Below, piece after piece: positions 1 through 5,571 of a stretch of DNA of 5,896 bases. The notes beneath the pieces are model-generated. The model was not told the origin of the DNA, did no database searches, and was given only the letters and a program-made list of their open reading frames with translations. The stretch lies in contig JAEWOQ010000233.1 of NCBI GenBank assembly GCA_023460875.1, positions 1-5,896 on the forward strand, given 5' to 3'. Within the stretch, counting starts at the first letter, position 1; each line of letters starts with the position of its first letter. Source of the stretch: Pseudomonadota bacterium. Its GTDB lineage: Bacteria; Myxococcota_A; Polyangia; Polyangiales; Polyangiaceae. Both the position numbers and the translations under genes were made by a program.

Positions 1-119
1 GTCGCGGACTGCGCCTCCTCGTACTGGGCCGCCGGCACGCAGCCGACCAGGACGAGGGCCGCAGCCCAGCTGCGCACCAGAGGGAGCTTGTGGAGCGCAG
101 CGGGCGCGCCCGACACCAT
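1..119 (-). CDS. N-terminal fragment of a lipoprotein (truncated by the window edge)
   Basis: Reading the minus strand from an ATG at 119 gives 39 codons with no stop before the window ends. The product begins MVSGAPAALHKLPLVRSWAA and continues ALVLVGCVPAAQYEEAQSA. This is a bacterial lipoprotein signal: basic residues K11 and R16, a hydrophobic core at 17-25, and a lipobox L24-V25-G26-C27, so Cys27 would be lipidated after cleavage by signal peptidase II. Val, not Asp, follows the Cys; in enterobacterial rules that fits outer-membrane sorting. The mature start (CVPxxxYEEA) resembles the start of OmpA-type or coiled-coil envelope lipoproteins, but too little is visible to name a family. No good Shine-Dalgarno precedes the ATG; the GTG at 116 or the GTG of Val15 could also be the start. 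The gene is divergent from the transpeptidase gene. Confidence 0.72.
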   Translation of the reverse strand, partial: MVSGAPAALHKLPLVRSWAAALVLVGCVPAAQYEEAQSA

Positions 120-356
120 CCAGCGGAACGGTAGGAGGGGGGAAGTCGATTGTAGGAGGAGGCGCATGCAGTCTCTCGAGGGAGCTCGATCCTGGGGCGA
201 GCGCCCTAGTCGGGTCAAGTTCACGCACCTGGAGCTACATCCCCACACTCGACCAAGGGGAGCGTTCACTTCATGAGGTGCGCGGGTGCACCCGGGGACG
301 CGCCCTCCGCCCCCCGAGAAGTTGGCCTTTTTCGGCGCGCTGCGTACCAAGTGGCC
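120..356. other. Divergent intergenic region
   Basis: This segment lies between the divergent lipoprotein and transpeptidase genes and should hold both promoters. I could not find a convincing -35/-10 pair. A short purine-rich motif, GTAGGAGG, occurs twice (131-138 and 152-159). The second copy sits like a ribosome binding site just before an ATG at 166. A second purine-rich element, AAGGGGAG at 255-262, lies 10 bases before the ATG at 273, the longer candidate start of the transpeptidase gene. Confidence 0.4.
166..276 (+). CDS. Possible 36-codon leader ORF (doubtful)
   Basis: An ATG at 166 follows AGGAGGAGG at 154-162, the best ribosome-binding-like sequence in this part of the window. It opens a 36-codon frame that ends in TGA at 274-276. 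That stop overlaps the ATG at 273 (ATGA), which is the upstream candidate start of the transpeptidase frame. The geometry suggests translational coupling. The peptide (MQSLEGARSWGERPS...) is hydrophilic, has no recognisable motif and does not look like an attenuator peptide. Third codon positions are not clearly biased as in the neighbouring genes. A chance ORF is at least as likely. Confidence 0.18.
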   Translation: MQSLEGARSWGERPSRVKFTHLELHPHTRPRGAFTS

Positions 357-1502
357 ATGAAGCTCCGCGCGCCGACCCTCCGGCTGCTCGTCGCATGGGG
401 TGGAATTTGCCTCGGCGCCGCCGCGGCGCAGCCCTCGGACCAGATCCGCTGGGGCACGACCCACTGGCGCGGCGACGTGGCCCTCGCCCACCGCGTGGAC
501 GGAGAGCAGGTCACCTTGACGCTCCAGCCCGCGCTGCAGCGGACGACGAAGCAGCTGCTCCGCAACGCGCGGCCCGTCGCCGGGGCCGCCGCGCTGATCG
601 ACGCCAGCACCGGGGCGGTTCTGGCTCTCGCCGAGATCGGGTCATCATCAGGAGGCAGCCTGCTGTTCGATCCCGTCGCGCCCGCCGCCAGCGTCTTCAA
701 GATCGTGACCACGGCCGCCCTCTACGAGCGGACGACGGTCTCCCCGACACAGAGCGTGTGCATCGATGGAGGCCTGCGCCGCATCGAGCGCAAACACCTC
801 GAGCCCGCCCGTGGGAAGGGCGCGGTGTGCTCGCCTCTCTCCCAGGCGCTGGGCCACAGCCGAAACGCCGTGTTCGCCCAGCTCGCCACGCAAAAGCTCA
901 TGCGCACCGACCTCCTCGAGGTCGCAGAGGCCATCGGCTTCAACCAGCTCCTCCCCTTCGACACCCCCGCGCGCCTCGGCAAGCTGGAGGTCCCCTACAA
1001 CGATCTGGCGTTCGCGCGCACCGCCGCAGGCTTCCAAAACAGCCACCTCTCGGTGCTCGGGGCGGCCCAGATCATGTACACGATCACCCGAGGGGGACAG
1101 GTCCGCCCGCTCCACCTGACGGCGCCCCCGGAGCCGTCGGAGGAGACCCCGGCGCCCGTGCGGACGGCCTTCAGCGCCCGCACCGCGCAGCAGCTGACGC
1201 GCATGCTGGAGGTCACCGTGCGCAGCGGCACCTCCGCCGAGGCGTTCCAGGACGAGCGCGGGCGCAGCTACCTCGGCAGCGTCCGGGTCGCCGGTAAGAC
1301 GGGGACCCTCAAACCGACCGCGGCGAGCCCCACCTCGAGCTGGTTCGTCGGCTTTGCGCCGAGCCGCAGCCCCGAGATCATCGTGAGCGTGCTCCTGCAA
1401 AACCCCGATGAGTGGCACCGCAAGGCCAATCAGGTCGCCCGCGATCTCCTACGCGCCTACTTCCACCAGAAGGGCGCCCCCGGGGTCAGCGCGCCCCTGT
1501 GA
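357..1502 (+). CDS. Secreted penicillin-binding protein, transpeptidase domain only
   Basis: This is a serine DD-transpeptidase-fold protein that would act on peptidoglycan stem peptides in the periplasm. With the start at 357 it has 381 residues. Residues 1-24 form a signal peptide (MKLRAPTLRLLVAWGGICLG, then AAAA before QPS). A segment at about 50-90, with LTLQPALQ and later ALIDASTGAVLALAE, is the usual lead-in to the transpeptidase domain. The three active-site motifs are present and ordered: S112-V-F-K115 (nucleophile and base), S168-R-N170, and K314-T-G316. GFQNSHLSVLGAAQI corresponds to the conserved stretch between the second and third motifs in FtsI/PbpA-type enzymes. The usual N-terminal PBP-dimer domain is absent, so this is much shorter than class B PBPs of about 570-650 residues. 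The start is uncertain: an in-frame ATG at 273 has the purine-rich AAGGGGAG upstream and would add 28 residues. I chose 357 because the signal peptide begins exactly there and the extra stretch has weaker codon bias. Confidence 0.9.
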   Translation: MKLRAPTLRLLVAWGGICLGAAAAQPSDQIRWGTTHWRGDVALAHRVDGEQVTLTLQPALQRTTKQLLRNARPVAGAAALIDASTGAVLALAEIGSSSGGSLLFDPVAPAASVFKIVTTAALYERTTVSPTQSVCIDGGLRRIERKHLEPARGKGAVCSPLSQALGHSRNAVFAQLATQKLMRTDLLEVAEAIGFNQLLPFDTPARLGKLEVPYNDLAFARTAAGFQNSHLSVLGAAQIMYTITRGGQVRPLHLTAPPEPSEETPAPVRTAFSARTAQQLTRMLEVTVRSGTSAEAFQDERGRSYLGSVRVAGKTGTLKPTAASPTSSWFVGFAPSRSPEIIVSVLLQNPDEWHRKANQVARDLLRAYFHQKGAPGVSAPL

Positions 1503-1542
1503 TGGGGCGCTGCGACGGGGCGCTGTGATGGGGCGCTGCGAC
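1491..1542. repeat. 13-bp tandem repeat, three units plus a decayed one
   Basis: Three adjacent 13-bp units lie at 1504-1516, 1517-1529 and 1530-1542. The consensus is GGGGCGCTGYGAY; the first and third are identical and the middle one differs at two C/T positions. The preceding 13 bases (1491-1503) look like a degenerate fourth unit and include the TGA stop of the transpeptidase gene. Seen another way, the 20 bases at 1497-1516 recur exactly at 1523-1542. The array probably arose by slippage at the end of the gene. It is not coding in any way I can support. Confidence 0.8.
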
Positions 1543-1581
1543 ATCGTGTCGCATTGAGTCATCTCCCTAGCTCGTCTAGAT

Positions 1582-1603
1582 GGGGCGGGGTTCGAGGCGC
1601 CCC
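1582..1603. terminator. Possible weak terminator hairpin after the transpeptidase gene
   Basis: GGGGCG at 1582-1587 can pair with CGCCCC at 1598-1603 around a 10-base loop. It lies 80 bases past the transpeptidase stop and has no T-run, so it is at best a weak or Rho-assisted stop. In such GC-rich DNA a 6-bp stem may arise by chance. Confidence 0.2.
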
Positions 1604-1704
1604 TCCATCGGCTCCTCGGCGCTCACCTGCGGTGCGCGGGGCCCTCCCCTCGAGGATCCGTGAGGTCCCGCCCCTCGAGTTCAACCACCCCCTCCGGGGC
1701 CACC

Positions 1705-1709
1705 AGGAG
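1705..1709 (+). promoter_or_regulatory. Ribosome binding site of the small lipoprotein gene
   Basis: AGGAG at 1705-1709 lies 7 bases before the ATG at 1717. It decides the start: the same frame is open from an ATG at 1660, but only the 1717 start has this site and places a signal peptide at the N-terminus. Confidence 0.7.
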
Positions 1710-1716
1710 CTCTCTC

Positions 1717-2016
1717 ATGTCTCGTCTACGCCTCTTGCCTTTGTGTCTGCTGCTCAGCGTCTTCGCTTGCTCGAACGACGATGATTCCCACGTCGAGACG
1801 GAGTCGGCCTGCGCCGACATCAACGAGGTGTGCCACGACGCCGATGACGGCAGCGACGACCTCGCCGCCGAGTGTCACCTCGTCGCCCACGACAACGAGG
1901 ACGCCGTGTGTCGGGTACGACGCCAGGAGTGCGTGGACTTCTGCCAGGCGAAGGCCCAGGGGCACGGTGGCGCCGGTGGCCAGGGCGGCGCCGACGGTCA
2001 CCACCACGACCACTGA
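1717..2016 (+). CDS. Small Cys- and His-rich lipoprotein of unknown function
   Basis: The product has 99 residues. Residues 1-17 are a signal peptide (MSRLRLLPLCLLLSVFA) ending in a slightly atypical lipobox, V15-F16-A17-C18, so Cys18 should be lipidated; Ser-Asn-Asp-Asp-Asp follows. The mature part has six further cysteines at 32, 39, 53, 65, 72 and 76. Their spacing, with Cys-His pairs at 39-40 and 53-54 and a His at 58, suggests either three disulphides or a metal site. The region is strongly acidic. The tail (83-99) is Gly-rich and ends HHHDH. I do not recognise a named family, though small Cys-rich lipoproteins of this sort are common in myxobacteria. Metal binding by the His tail is inference only. 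The gene stands alone, convergent with the DUF2330 gene, with a good ribosome binding site. Confidence 0.82.
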   Translation: MSRLRLLPLCLLLSVFACSNDDDSHVETESACADINEVCHDADDGSDDLAAECHLVAHDNEDAVCRVRRQECVDFCQAKAQGHGGAGGQGGADGHHHDH

Positions 2017-2034
2017 GGGGTTCGACCAGCGCAC

Positions 2035-2061
2035 CGCGGGGAGGCGTCCGTCCTCCCCGCG
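2035..2061. terminator. Strong hairpin between convergent genes, probable bidirectional terminator
   Basis: CGCGGGGAGG at 2035-2044 pairs perfectly with CCTCCCCGCG at 2052-2061 around a 7-base loop. It starts 19 bases past the stop of the small lipoprotein gene and lies 58 bases past the stop of the opposing DUF2330 gene. No T-run follows on either strand, so it is not a canonical intrinsic terminator, but the 10-bp GC stem and its position fit a shared stop signal. Confidence 0.6.
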
Positions 2062-2118
2062 CCAGTGGGACGCCAGCGTGACGTGACGTCCCCTGCGACG
2101 CTGTGAAGCGCTGCGTCC

Positions 2119-3897
2119 TCAGCGCGCTCGACGGCGCCGCAGCCAGGCCAAGAGCCCCGCTCCGGCGGCTCCGACGGCGCCGAAGCCTCCTGCGCCGCCG
2201 CCCACCGTGCGACAGCCGCAGGCGCTCTCCTTCTTTTGCTCGACGTCCGCCGGCGTCTCCACCGAAGCAGGCTCCGCGCCCTTCGCGCCGAGTCCGAGCT
2301 CGGCCACGCTGGTGAGCACCACCTCGGTCGGATCGATCTGCTTGCGGTTCTTCCGCGCCAGATCTTCGGCCACCCAGATCTTCCGGAGACCGCGGTAGGT
2401 GCGCGGCGCTTTGCCCCAGCGGTAGGGCTCGGGCGACTCACACTCCACCACTTTGATGTTCGGGTGCAGGCTGTTGTAGCGCGTCTGGAAGCGATTGCGC
2501 TCGGCGGACTTCACGTCGGTGCTGGCCGCCCCGTCCTCGCCGTCGGGGAGCGCGAGGCCTCCCTCGATCGCGCCCGAGCTCGCGCCGAGCGCCGGATCCT
2601 TCGGGAGGTCTTCCTTGCCGTAGCGGTAGTGCAGGCGGGTGAGCACGTACTGGTGACGTTCGAGCAGCGCGCGGCGGGCGGCGAGCTCCCGGCGCTCCTC
2701 GTCCCAAGCCTTCTTGGCCTCCGCCTTCTCCTTGGCGGACTTGCCGGCGAGGGTCGCCTCGAAGGCCTGCTTCTCCTCGTCGCTGGGCGGCCCTGGATCG
2801 GGGCGCACCTCCTCCTCGGGCAGCTTCGCGTCGAAGGCATCTCCGCCGAGGCTCAGGAGCTCGTGCGGCAACAGCGCGTCTCCTGCGCAGGGCTGTCCGC
2901 ACCCTCGGGAGTCCCACACGAACTCCGCCAAGAACGTCCCCGGGTGCTTCTCCAGGAACAGGTCGTGGAGCCCTGCATAGAACTCACCCATCCGCTCCTT
3001 CACCTTGAAATCGACGGTGAGGTTGGTCGGTGCGAACTTGGTGGGGTAGTTCGTCACCTGATAGCGGGAGTCCGGCGCCAGCACGTAGAGGAACAGCTCC
3101 TGCTTCCCCGGGCTGGCTGTGACCCCGAGCCGGGCGGGCACCGTGTCGTAGGGCTGCTCCGTCCAGAAGCGCACGGGAGACAGCTGCGCGCGGTCGCCAC
3201 CGACGAGCTCGATGCGGTTCGAGTCCACGTTGGCCACCAGGATCTTCTGACCTGCTGCGAGGTACGGCTGCAGCGCCTCCTGGGTCCCCGCGGGCGCCTG
3301 GTAGCCCTTGGCTCCGAGCCACTTCGAGAGCTCCTCCCAGGAAGAGAGCAGGTCGAGCTGGTACTCGCCCTCCTTCTGCTGCGCGTCGACGTCGAGCAGC
3401 AGCTCCTTGGCGACCTTCTTCGAAGGCTCGGTCTTGAGCACGCCGAGGAACGCCCCGGAGTCACTGGCGCTGAGGTCCCGCTCCCACTCCTGCTCGGCCT
3501 TGCCGCTCTCGCAGGGGTCCATCTCCCAGAACTCCGCGAAGCGGGGCGCGCTGACGGTGTCGACCCGATCGACGAACTCTCGCTTGAGGGTGGTCAGGCG
3601 GTCGGCGGTGACGTCATTCGGCACGACGCCGATCAAGGCGAAAGGTTGGATGGGCCCCTCATAGTCGGGCATCACCGTCACCGCGGTGAGCTTGCCGCTC
3701 TTCATGACCACGACGTGGGCCGAATGGTTCGCCAGCTTCTCCCCCTTGCCTGCGAACAGGATCGGGGTCGCTTCGGCCACCCGCGGTGCGCCGAGCAGCG
3801 CGCCCAGACCGAGCAGCGTGAGCGCCGGACGCAGCAGCGACGCCCTCCTCCGAGAGCGAGATTCGTGTGACGGGCCCGTGGCAGTCGTCCTCGACAT
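2119..3897 (-). CDS. Secreted DUF2330 protein with MYXO-CTERM sorting tail
   Basis: The product has 592 residues. An Arg-rich n-region (SRSRRRAS) leads into a hydrophobic core at 21-38 and a signal peptidase I site after AEA (41-43). The body matches DUF2330: EYQLDLLSSWEELSKWL with GYQAPAG (178-204), QPYLAAGQKILVANV (210-224), EFVWDSRGCGQPCAGD then LLPHELLSLGG (325-352), and LTRLHYRYGKEDLPKDPAL (419-437). A Lys/Glu-rich, coiled-coil-prone stretch at about 372-412 separates the last two blocks. The C-terminus is a MYXO-CTERM signal: C560-G-C562, a Gly-rich hydrophobic segment at 566-586, then four Arg. By family knowledge such tails are processed by myxosortases and place the protein at the cell surface. 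The molecular function of DUF2330 is unknown to me. The ATG at 3897 has no clear Shine-Dalgarno; GGAGGAGGG inside the early coding sequence precedes a CTG, so a later start is possible. Confidence 0.9.
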   Translation of the reverse strand: MSRTTATGPSHESRSRRRASLLRPALTLLGLGALLGAPRVAEATPILFAGKGEKLANHSAHVVVMKSGKLTAVTVMPDYEGPIQPFALIGVVPNDVTADRLTTLKREFVDRVDTVSAPRFAEFWEMDPCESGKAEQEWERDLSASDSGAFLGVLKTEPSKKVAKELLLDVDAQQKEGEYQLDLLSSWEELSKWLGAKGYQAPAGTQEALQPYLAAGQKILVANVDSNRIELVGGDRAQLSPVRFWTEQPYDTVPARLGVTASPGKQELFLYVLAPDSRYQVTNYPTKFAPTNLTVDFKVKERMGEFYAGLHDLFLEKHPGTFLAEFVWDSRGCGQPCAGDALLPHELLSLGGDAFDAKLPEEEVRPDPGPPSDEEKQAFEATLAGKSAKEKAEAKKAWDEERRELAARRALLERHQYVLTRLHYRYGKEDLPKDPALGASSGAIEGGLALPDGEDGAASTDVKSAERNRFQTRYNSLHPNIKVVECESPEPYRWGKAPRTYRGLRKIWVAEDLARKNRKQIDPTEVVLTSVAELGLGAKGAEPASVETPADVEQKKESACGCRTVGGGAGGFGAVGAAGAGLLAWLRRRRAR

Positions 3898-3978
3898 CGG
3901 GGCCGAGGCTAACAGAACTTCCGCAGACGAAAACGTCCGATTGCCGCCGCACCCCAGCCGGGCCACGATGGCAGGACC
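3898..3978. promoter_or_regulatory. Divergent promoter region between the DUF2330 and NUDIX genes
   Basis: These 81 bases separate two divergent genes and must hold promoters for both. The stretch at about 3909-3943 is clearly more A/T-rich than its surroundings, as expected for a promoter. I cannot assign -35 and -10 boxes with confidence. Confidence 0.35.
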
Positions 3979-4728
3979 ATGGTTGCAGCGGCTGGGAACC
4001 CTCCAGCGCCATCCCTCATCGCCTCGCGCGAGCTGACACTCGACCGAATTCGCGCCGCCCTCGCGCCGACCCTCTCGCGGCCGCAGGATCTCGGCACGAG
4101 CGGGGCGAGAGCGGCCGTCGCCCTCGTCGTTCGGGAAGAGGACGGCGTTGGCGAGACGAGCCCCCTCCGGCACCCTGTCGACCTTGCGCCGCAGGCGCCC
4201 CGCTGGGGCGCGGAGCTGCTGCTCATCCGGCGGGCGGAGCATCCAAACGATCCCTGGTCTGGCCAAATGGCGCTCCCGGGGGGACGCGAAGACCCGGGCG
4301 ACGCCAGCATCCTCGATACAGCCATACGAGAAACCTACGAAGAGGTAGGCCTCCAGCTCGACCGCTGCGCGCGGCTCATCGGGCGCCTCCCGCCCGTGCC
4401 CGCCCTGGTCCAAGGTCGCGCGGTCGGGATGACCGTGGCGCCCTTGATCTTTCACCTCACGGGCGAAGCGACCCTGTGCATGAATCACGAGGTCGCCGAG
4501 ACCCTCTGGGTCCCTCTCACGGGGCTCGCCAACGGGGCGTGGGACACCTTCGTCGACTATCCGCTCCAGGGTAGCCGCAACGTGCGAGCGCGTCTGCCAG
4601 CTTGGAGTGTCGAGGGCCGCGTGGTGTGGGGGCTCACCCATCGCATGATCCAGACGCTCTTCGAGCTGCTCGACGGCGTGGGACCGGGCGCGAAGCTCGA
4701 GACGCTGTCCGAGGAGCCAGCGCGATGA
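3979..4728 (+). CDS. NUDIX hydrolase, CoA-pyrophosphatase (NudL) type
   Basis: NUDIX enzymes cleave nucleoside diphosphates linked to another group; the nearest type here cleaves CoA or acyl-CoA to phosphopantetheine and 3',5'-ADP. The 249-residue product has a strand at 43-52, a loop of about 25 residues (52-77), then AELLLIRRAE (78-87). GQMALPGG (95-102) follows and corresponds to the GQVAFPGG signature of NudL. The NUDIX box runs 102-125 and ends R117-E-T-Y-E121-E122-V-G-L, which supplies the metal-binding glutamates. Its first half has the NudL spacing (GG, x6, ASxx) and not the textbook G-x5-E. NHEVAETLWVPL (169-180) and VVWGLTHRM (215-223) are usual later blocks. NudL itself is about 190 residues, so this one is longer at both ends. 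Only a close AGGA (3973-3976) precedes the ATG. Its stop overlaps the next start by ATGA. The exact substrate is not shown by the sequence. Confidence 0.9.
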   Translation: MVAAAGNPPAPSLIASRELTLDRIRAALAPTLSRPQDLGTSGARAAVALVVREEDGVGETSPLRHPVDLAPQAPRWGAELLLIRRAEHPNDPWSGQMALPGGREDPGDASILDTAIRETYEEVGLQLDRCARLIGRLPPVPALVQGRAVGMTVAPLIFHLTGEATLCMNHEVAETLWVPLTGLANGAWDTFVDYPLQGSRNVRARLPAWSVEGRVVWGLTHRMIQTLFELLDGVGPGAKLETLSEEPAR

Positions 4729-5453
4729 GCGCGCAGGAGCGCTGCCCCCACTGCCGAGCGAGCGTGGGCGTCGTGCCCGCCCGCCAAGGCGGGCTGCGCT
4801 GCCGGATCTGCGGGGGACCTCGGGTCGTCATCCGGGATCGGCGCATGGTGCTCGGCGGCGACGAGGTGCCACACCTGGTCGAGGCGCGGCAGCGCCGGCG
4901 CGCCGCCTGGTTGTGGTTGGGGCTGGGTGTCGTGTCGGGGGCGATCGGATCGGTCTTCTTGCTCCTGGTGACCATCGGCTTGCTCGTGTTCAGCGCGTCG
5001 GCCCTCACCAGCGCCGTCTTCCTCCTGCTCGGCAGCATCCCTTGGATCGCGGCGTTCCTGGCCTGGCGCCGCCGCCGGCAAGCGCTGCGGGCGGGGAGCG
5101 AGGCGCTGCGGCTCGCCCAGCTGAGCGCTGCCCGCGACGTGCTCGGCGGGGCCCGGCGCGACCTGACGGCGCAGGACATCGCTCGGTATCTCGAGCTGCC
5201 CCTAGGCCAGGCCGAGCAGCTCCTGACCGAGCTGAACGTGGATGACTCGATCGTGAGCGAGGTCACCGACGCTGGTGAGGTGACCTACCGCCTCGCGCCG
5301 CTGCGGCTGCGCGTCGACGACGCCTTCTCCCCCACCCGCGTCGCCCCGGACACGTCCGAGCTCGACGAGGCGGAGGACGTGGACGCCAGCGAGCGCGACG
5401 ACGAGGGGGCCCGCCTCGCCCAGCGGCCCCAGGACGACGGCGCCAACCGCTAA
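4725..5453 (+). CDS. Zinc-ribbon, two-helix membrane protein with winged-helix-like C-terminal domain
   Basis: The product has 242 residues and is not a family I can name. Residues 7-29 form a zinc ribbon (C7-P-H-C10, then C26-R-I-C29). Arg-rich QRRRAAW (56-62) leads into a first transmembrane helix at about 61-89, a short turn, and a second at about 91-114, closed by WRRRR (114-118). By the positive-inside rule both ends would be cytoplasmic. Residues 147-190 (LTAQDIARYLELPLGQAEQL, then a turn, then EVTYRL) have the helix-turn-helix plus beta-wing pattern of a winged helix. The tail (193-242) is charged, mostly acidic, and probably disordered. GGAG at 4713-4716, 8 bases upstream, supports the ATG at 4725. 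That ATG shares four bases with the NUDIX stop, so the two are co-translated. A membrane-tethered regulator or a scaffold are both possible; the sequence does not decide. Confidence 0.85.
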   Translation: MSAQERCPHCRASVGVVPARQGGLRCRICGGPRVVIRDRRMVLGGDEVPHLVEARQRRRAAWLWLGLGVVSGAIGSVFLLLVTIGLLVFSASALTSAVFLLLGSIPWIAAFLAWRRRRQALRAGSEALRLAQLSAARDVLGGARRDLTAQDIARYLELPLGQAEQLLTELNVDDSIVSEVTDAGEVTYRLAPLRLRVDDAFSPTRVAPDTSELDEAEDVDASERDDEGARLAQRPQDDGANR

Positions 5454-5480
5454 GTTCGCGACGGACGGCTAGAGCCTCCC

Positions 5481-5494
5481 TCGAGTCGACTCGA
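5481..5494. repeat. 14-bp perfect palindrome
   Basis: TCGAGTCGACTCGA reads the same on both strands. It lies 27 bases past the stop of the zinc-ribbon gene, and its last four bases are the first four of the 18-bp tandem array. It could be a binding site for a dimeric protein or a by-product of the repeats; there is no loop, so it is not a normal terminator. Confidence 0.6.
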
Positions 5495-5544
5495 AGACAG
5501 CCGAGTGCTCGAAGACAGCGGAGTGCTCGAAGACAGCCGAGTGG
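5491..5544. repeat. 18-bp tandem repeat, three units
   Basis: Three units lie head to tail at 5491-5508, 5509-5526 and 5527-5544, consensus TCGAAGACAGCSGAGTGS. Unit 2 differs from unit 1 at one base, and unit 3 differs only at its last base. Being a multiple of three, the unit would encode a 6-residue repeat in any frame (for example LSSST plus P or R on the minus strand), but no supported gene uses it. Confidence 0.85.
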
Positions 5545-5546
5545 AG

Positions 5547-5571
5547 GTCAGCTCGGCCAAGCCGAGCCGAC
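5547..5571 (+). terminator. Strong hairpin downstream of the NUDIX / zinc-ribbon operon
   Basis: GCTCGGC at 5551-5557 pairs perfectly with GCCGAGC at 5561-5567 around a CAA loop. After one mismatch, three more pairs (5547-5549 with 5569-5571) extend the stem. It lies about 95 bases past the zinc-ribbon gene's stop. No T-run follows, so it may be a Rho-assisted or processing structure. Confidence 0.4.

Noticed and set aside
278..1297. 339-codon plus-strand frame overlapping the transpeptidase gene
   Set aside because: Arg/Pro-rich product in an alternative frame of a gene with three intact active-site motifs.
648..1418. 256-codon minus-strand frame
   Set aside because: Antisense to the transpeptidase gene; no domain, and its composition follows the coding strand.
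1646..1679. CCCCTCGAG present twice (1646-1654 and 1671-1679) before the small lipoprotein gene
   Set aside because: Nine bases in C-rich DNA with no dyad or promoter context; chance cannot be excluded.
1554..1784. 76-codon plus-strand frame before the small lipoprotein
   Set aside because: It overlaps the lipoprotein start in another frame, has no ribosome binding site, and its product is Arg/Pro/Ser-rich.
2067..2092. GGGACG / CGTCCC inverted repeat next to the convergent hairpin
   Set aside because: Only a 6-bp stem with a 14-base loop, much weaker than the 10-bp stem at 2035-2061.
2236..3870. 544-codon open frame on the plus strand
   Set aside because: It is antisense to the DUF2330 gene, whose protein has a signal peptide, family blocks and a sorting tail. 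The plus-strand product is Leu/Arg/Gly-rich without motifs, as expected from the mirror of GC-rich coding DNA.
3867..4574. 235-codon plus-strand frame over the NUDIX gene
   Set aside because: Different frame from the NUDIX box; Arg/Pro/Gly-rich and motif-free.
3898..4641. N-terminal extension of the DUF2330 frame (open upstream to 4641 on the minus strand)
   Set aside because: It would run antisense through most of the NUDIX gene, and the signal peptide begins close to the ATG at 3897.
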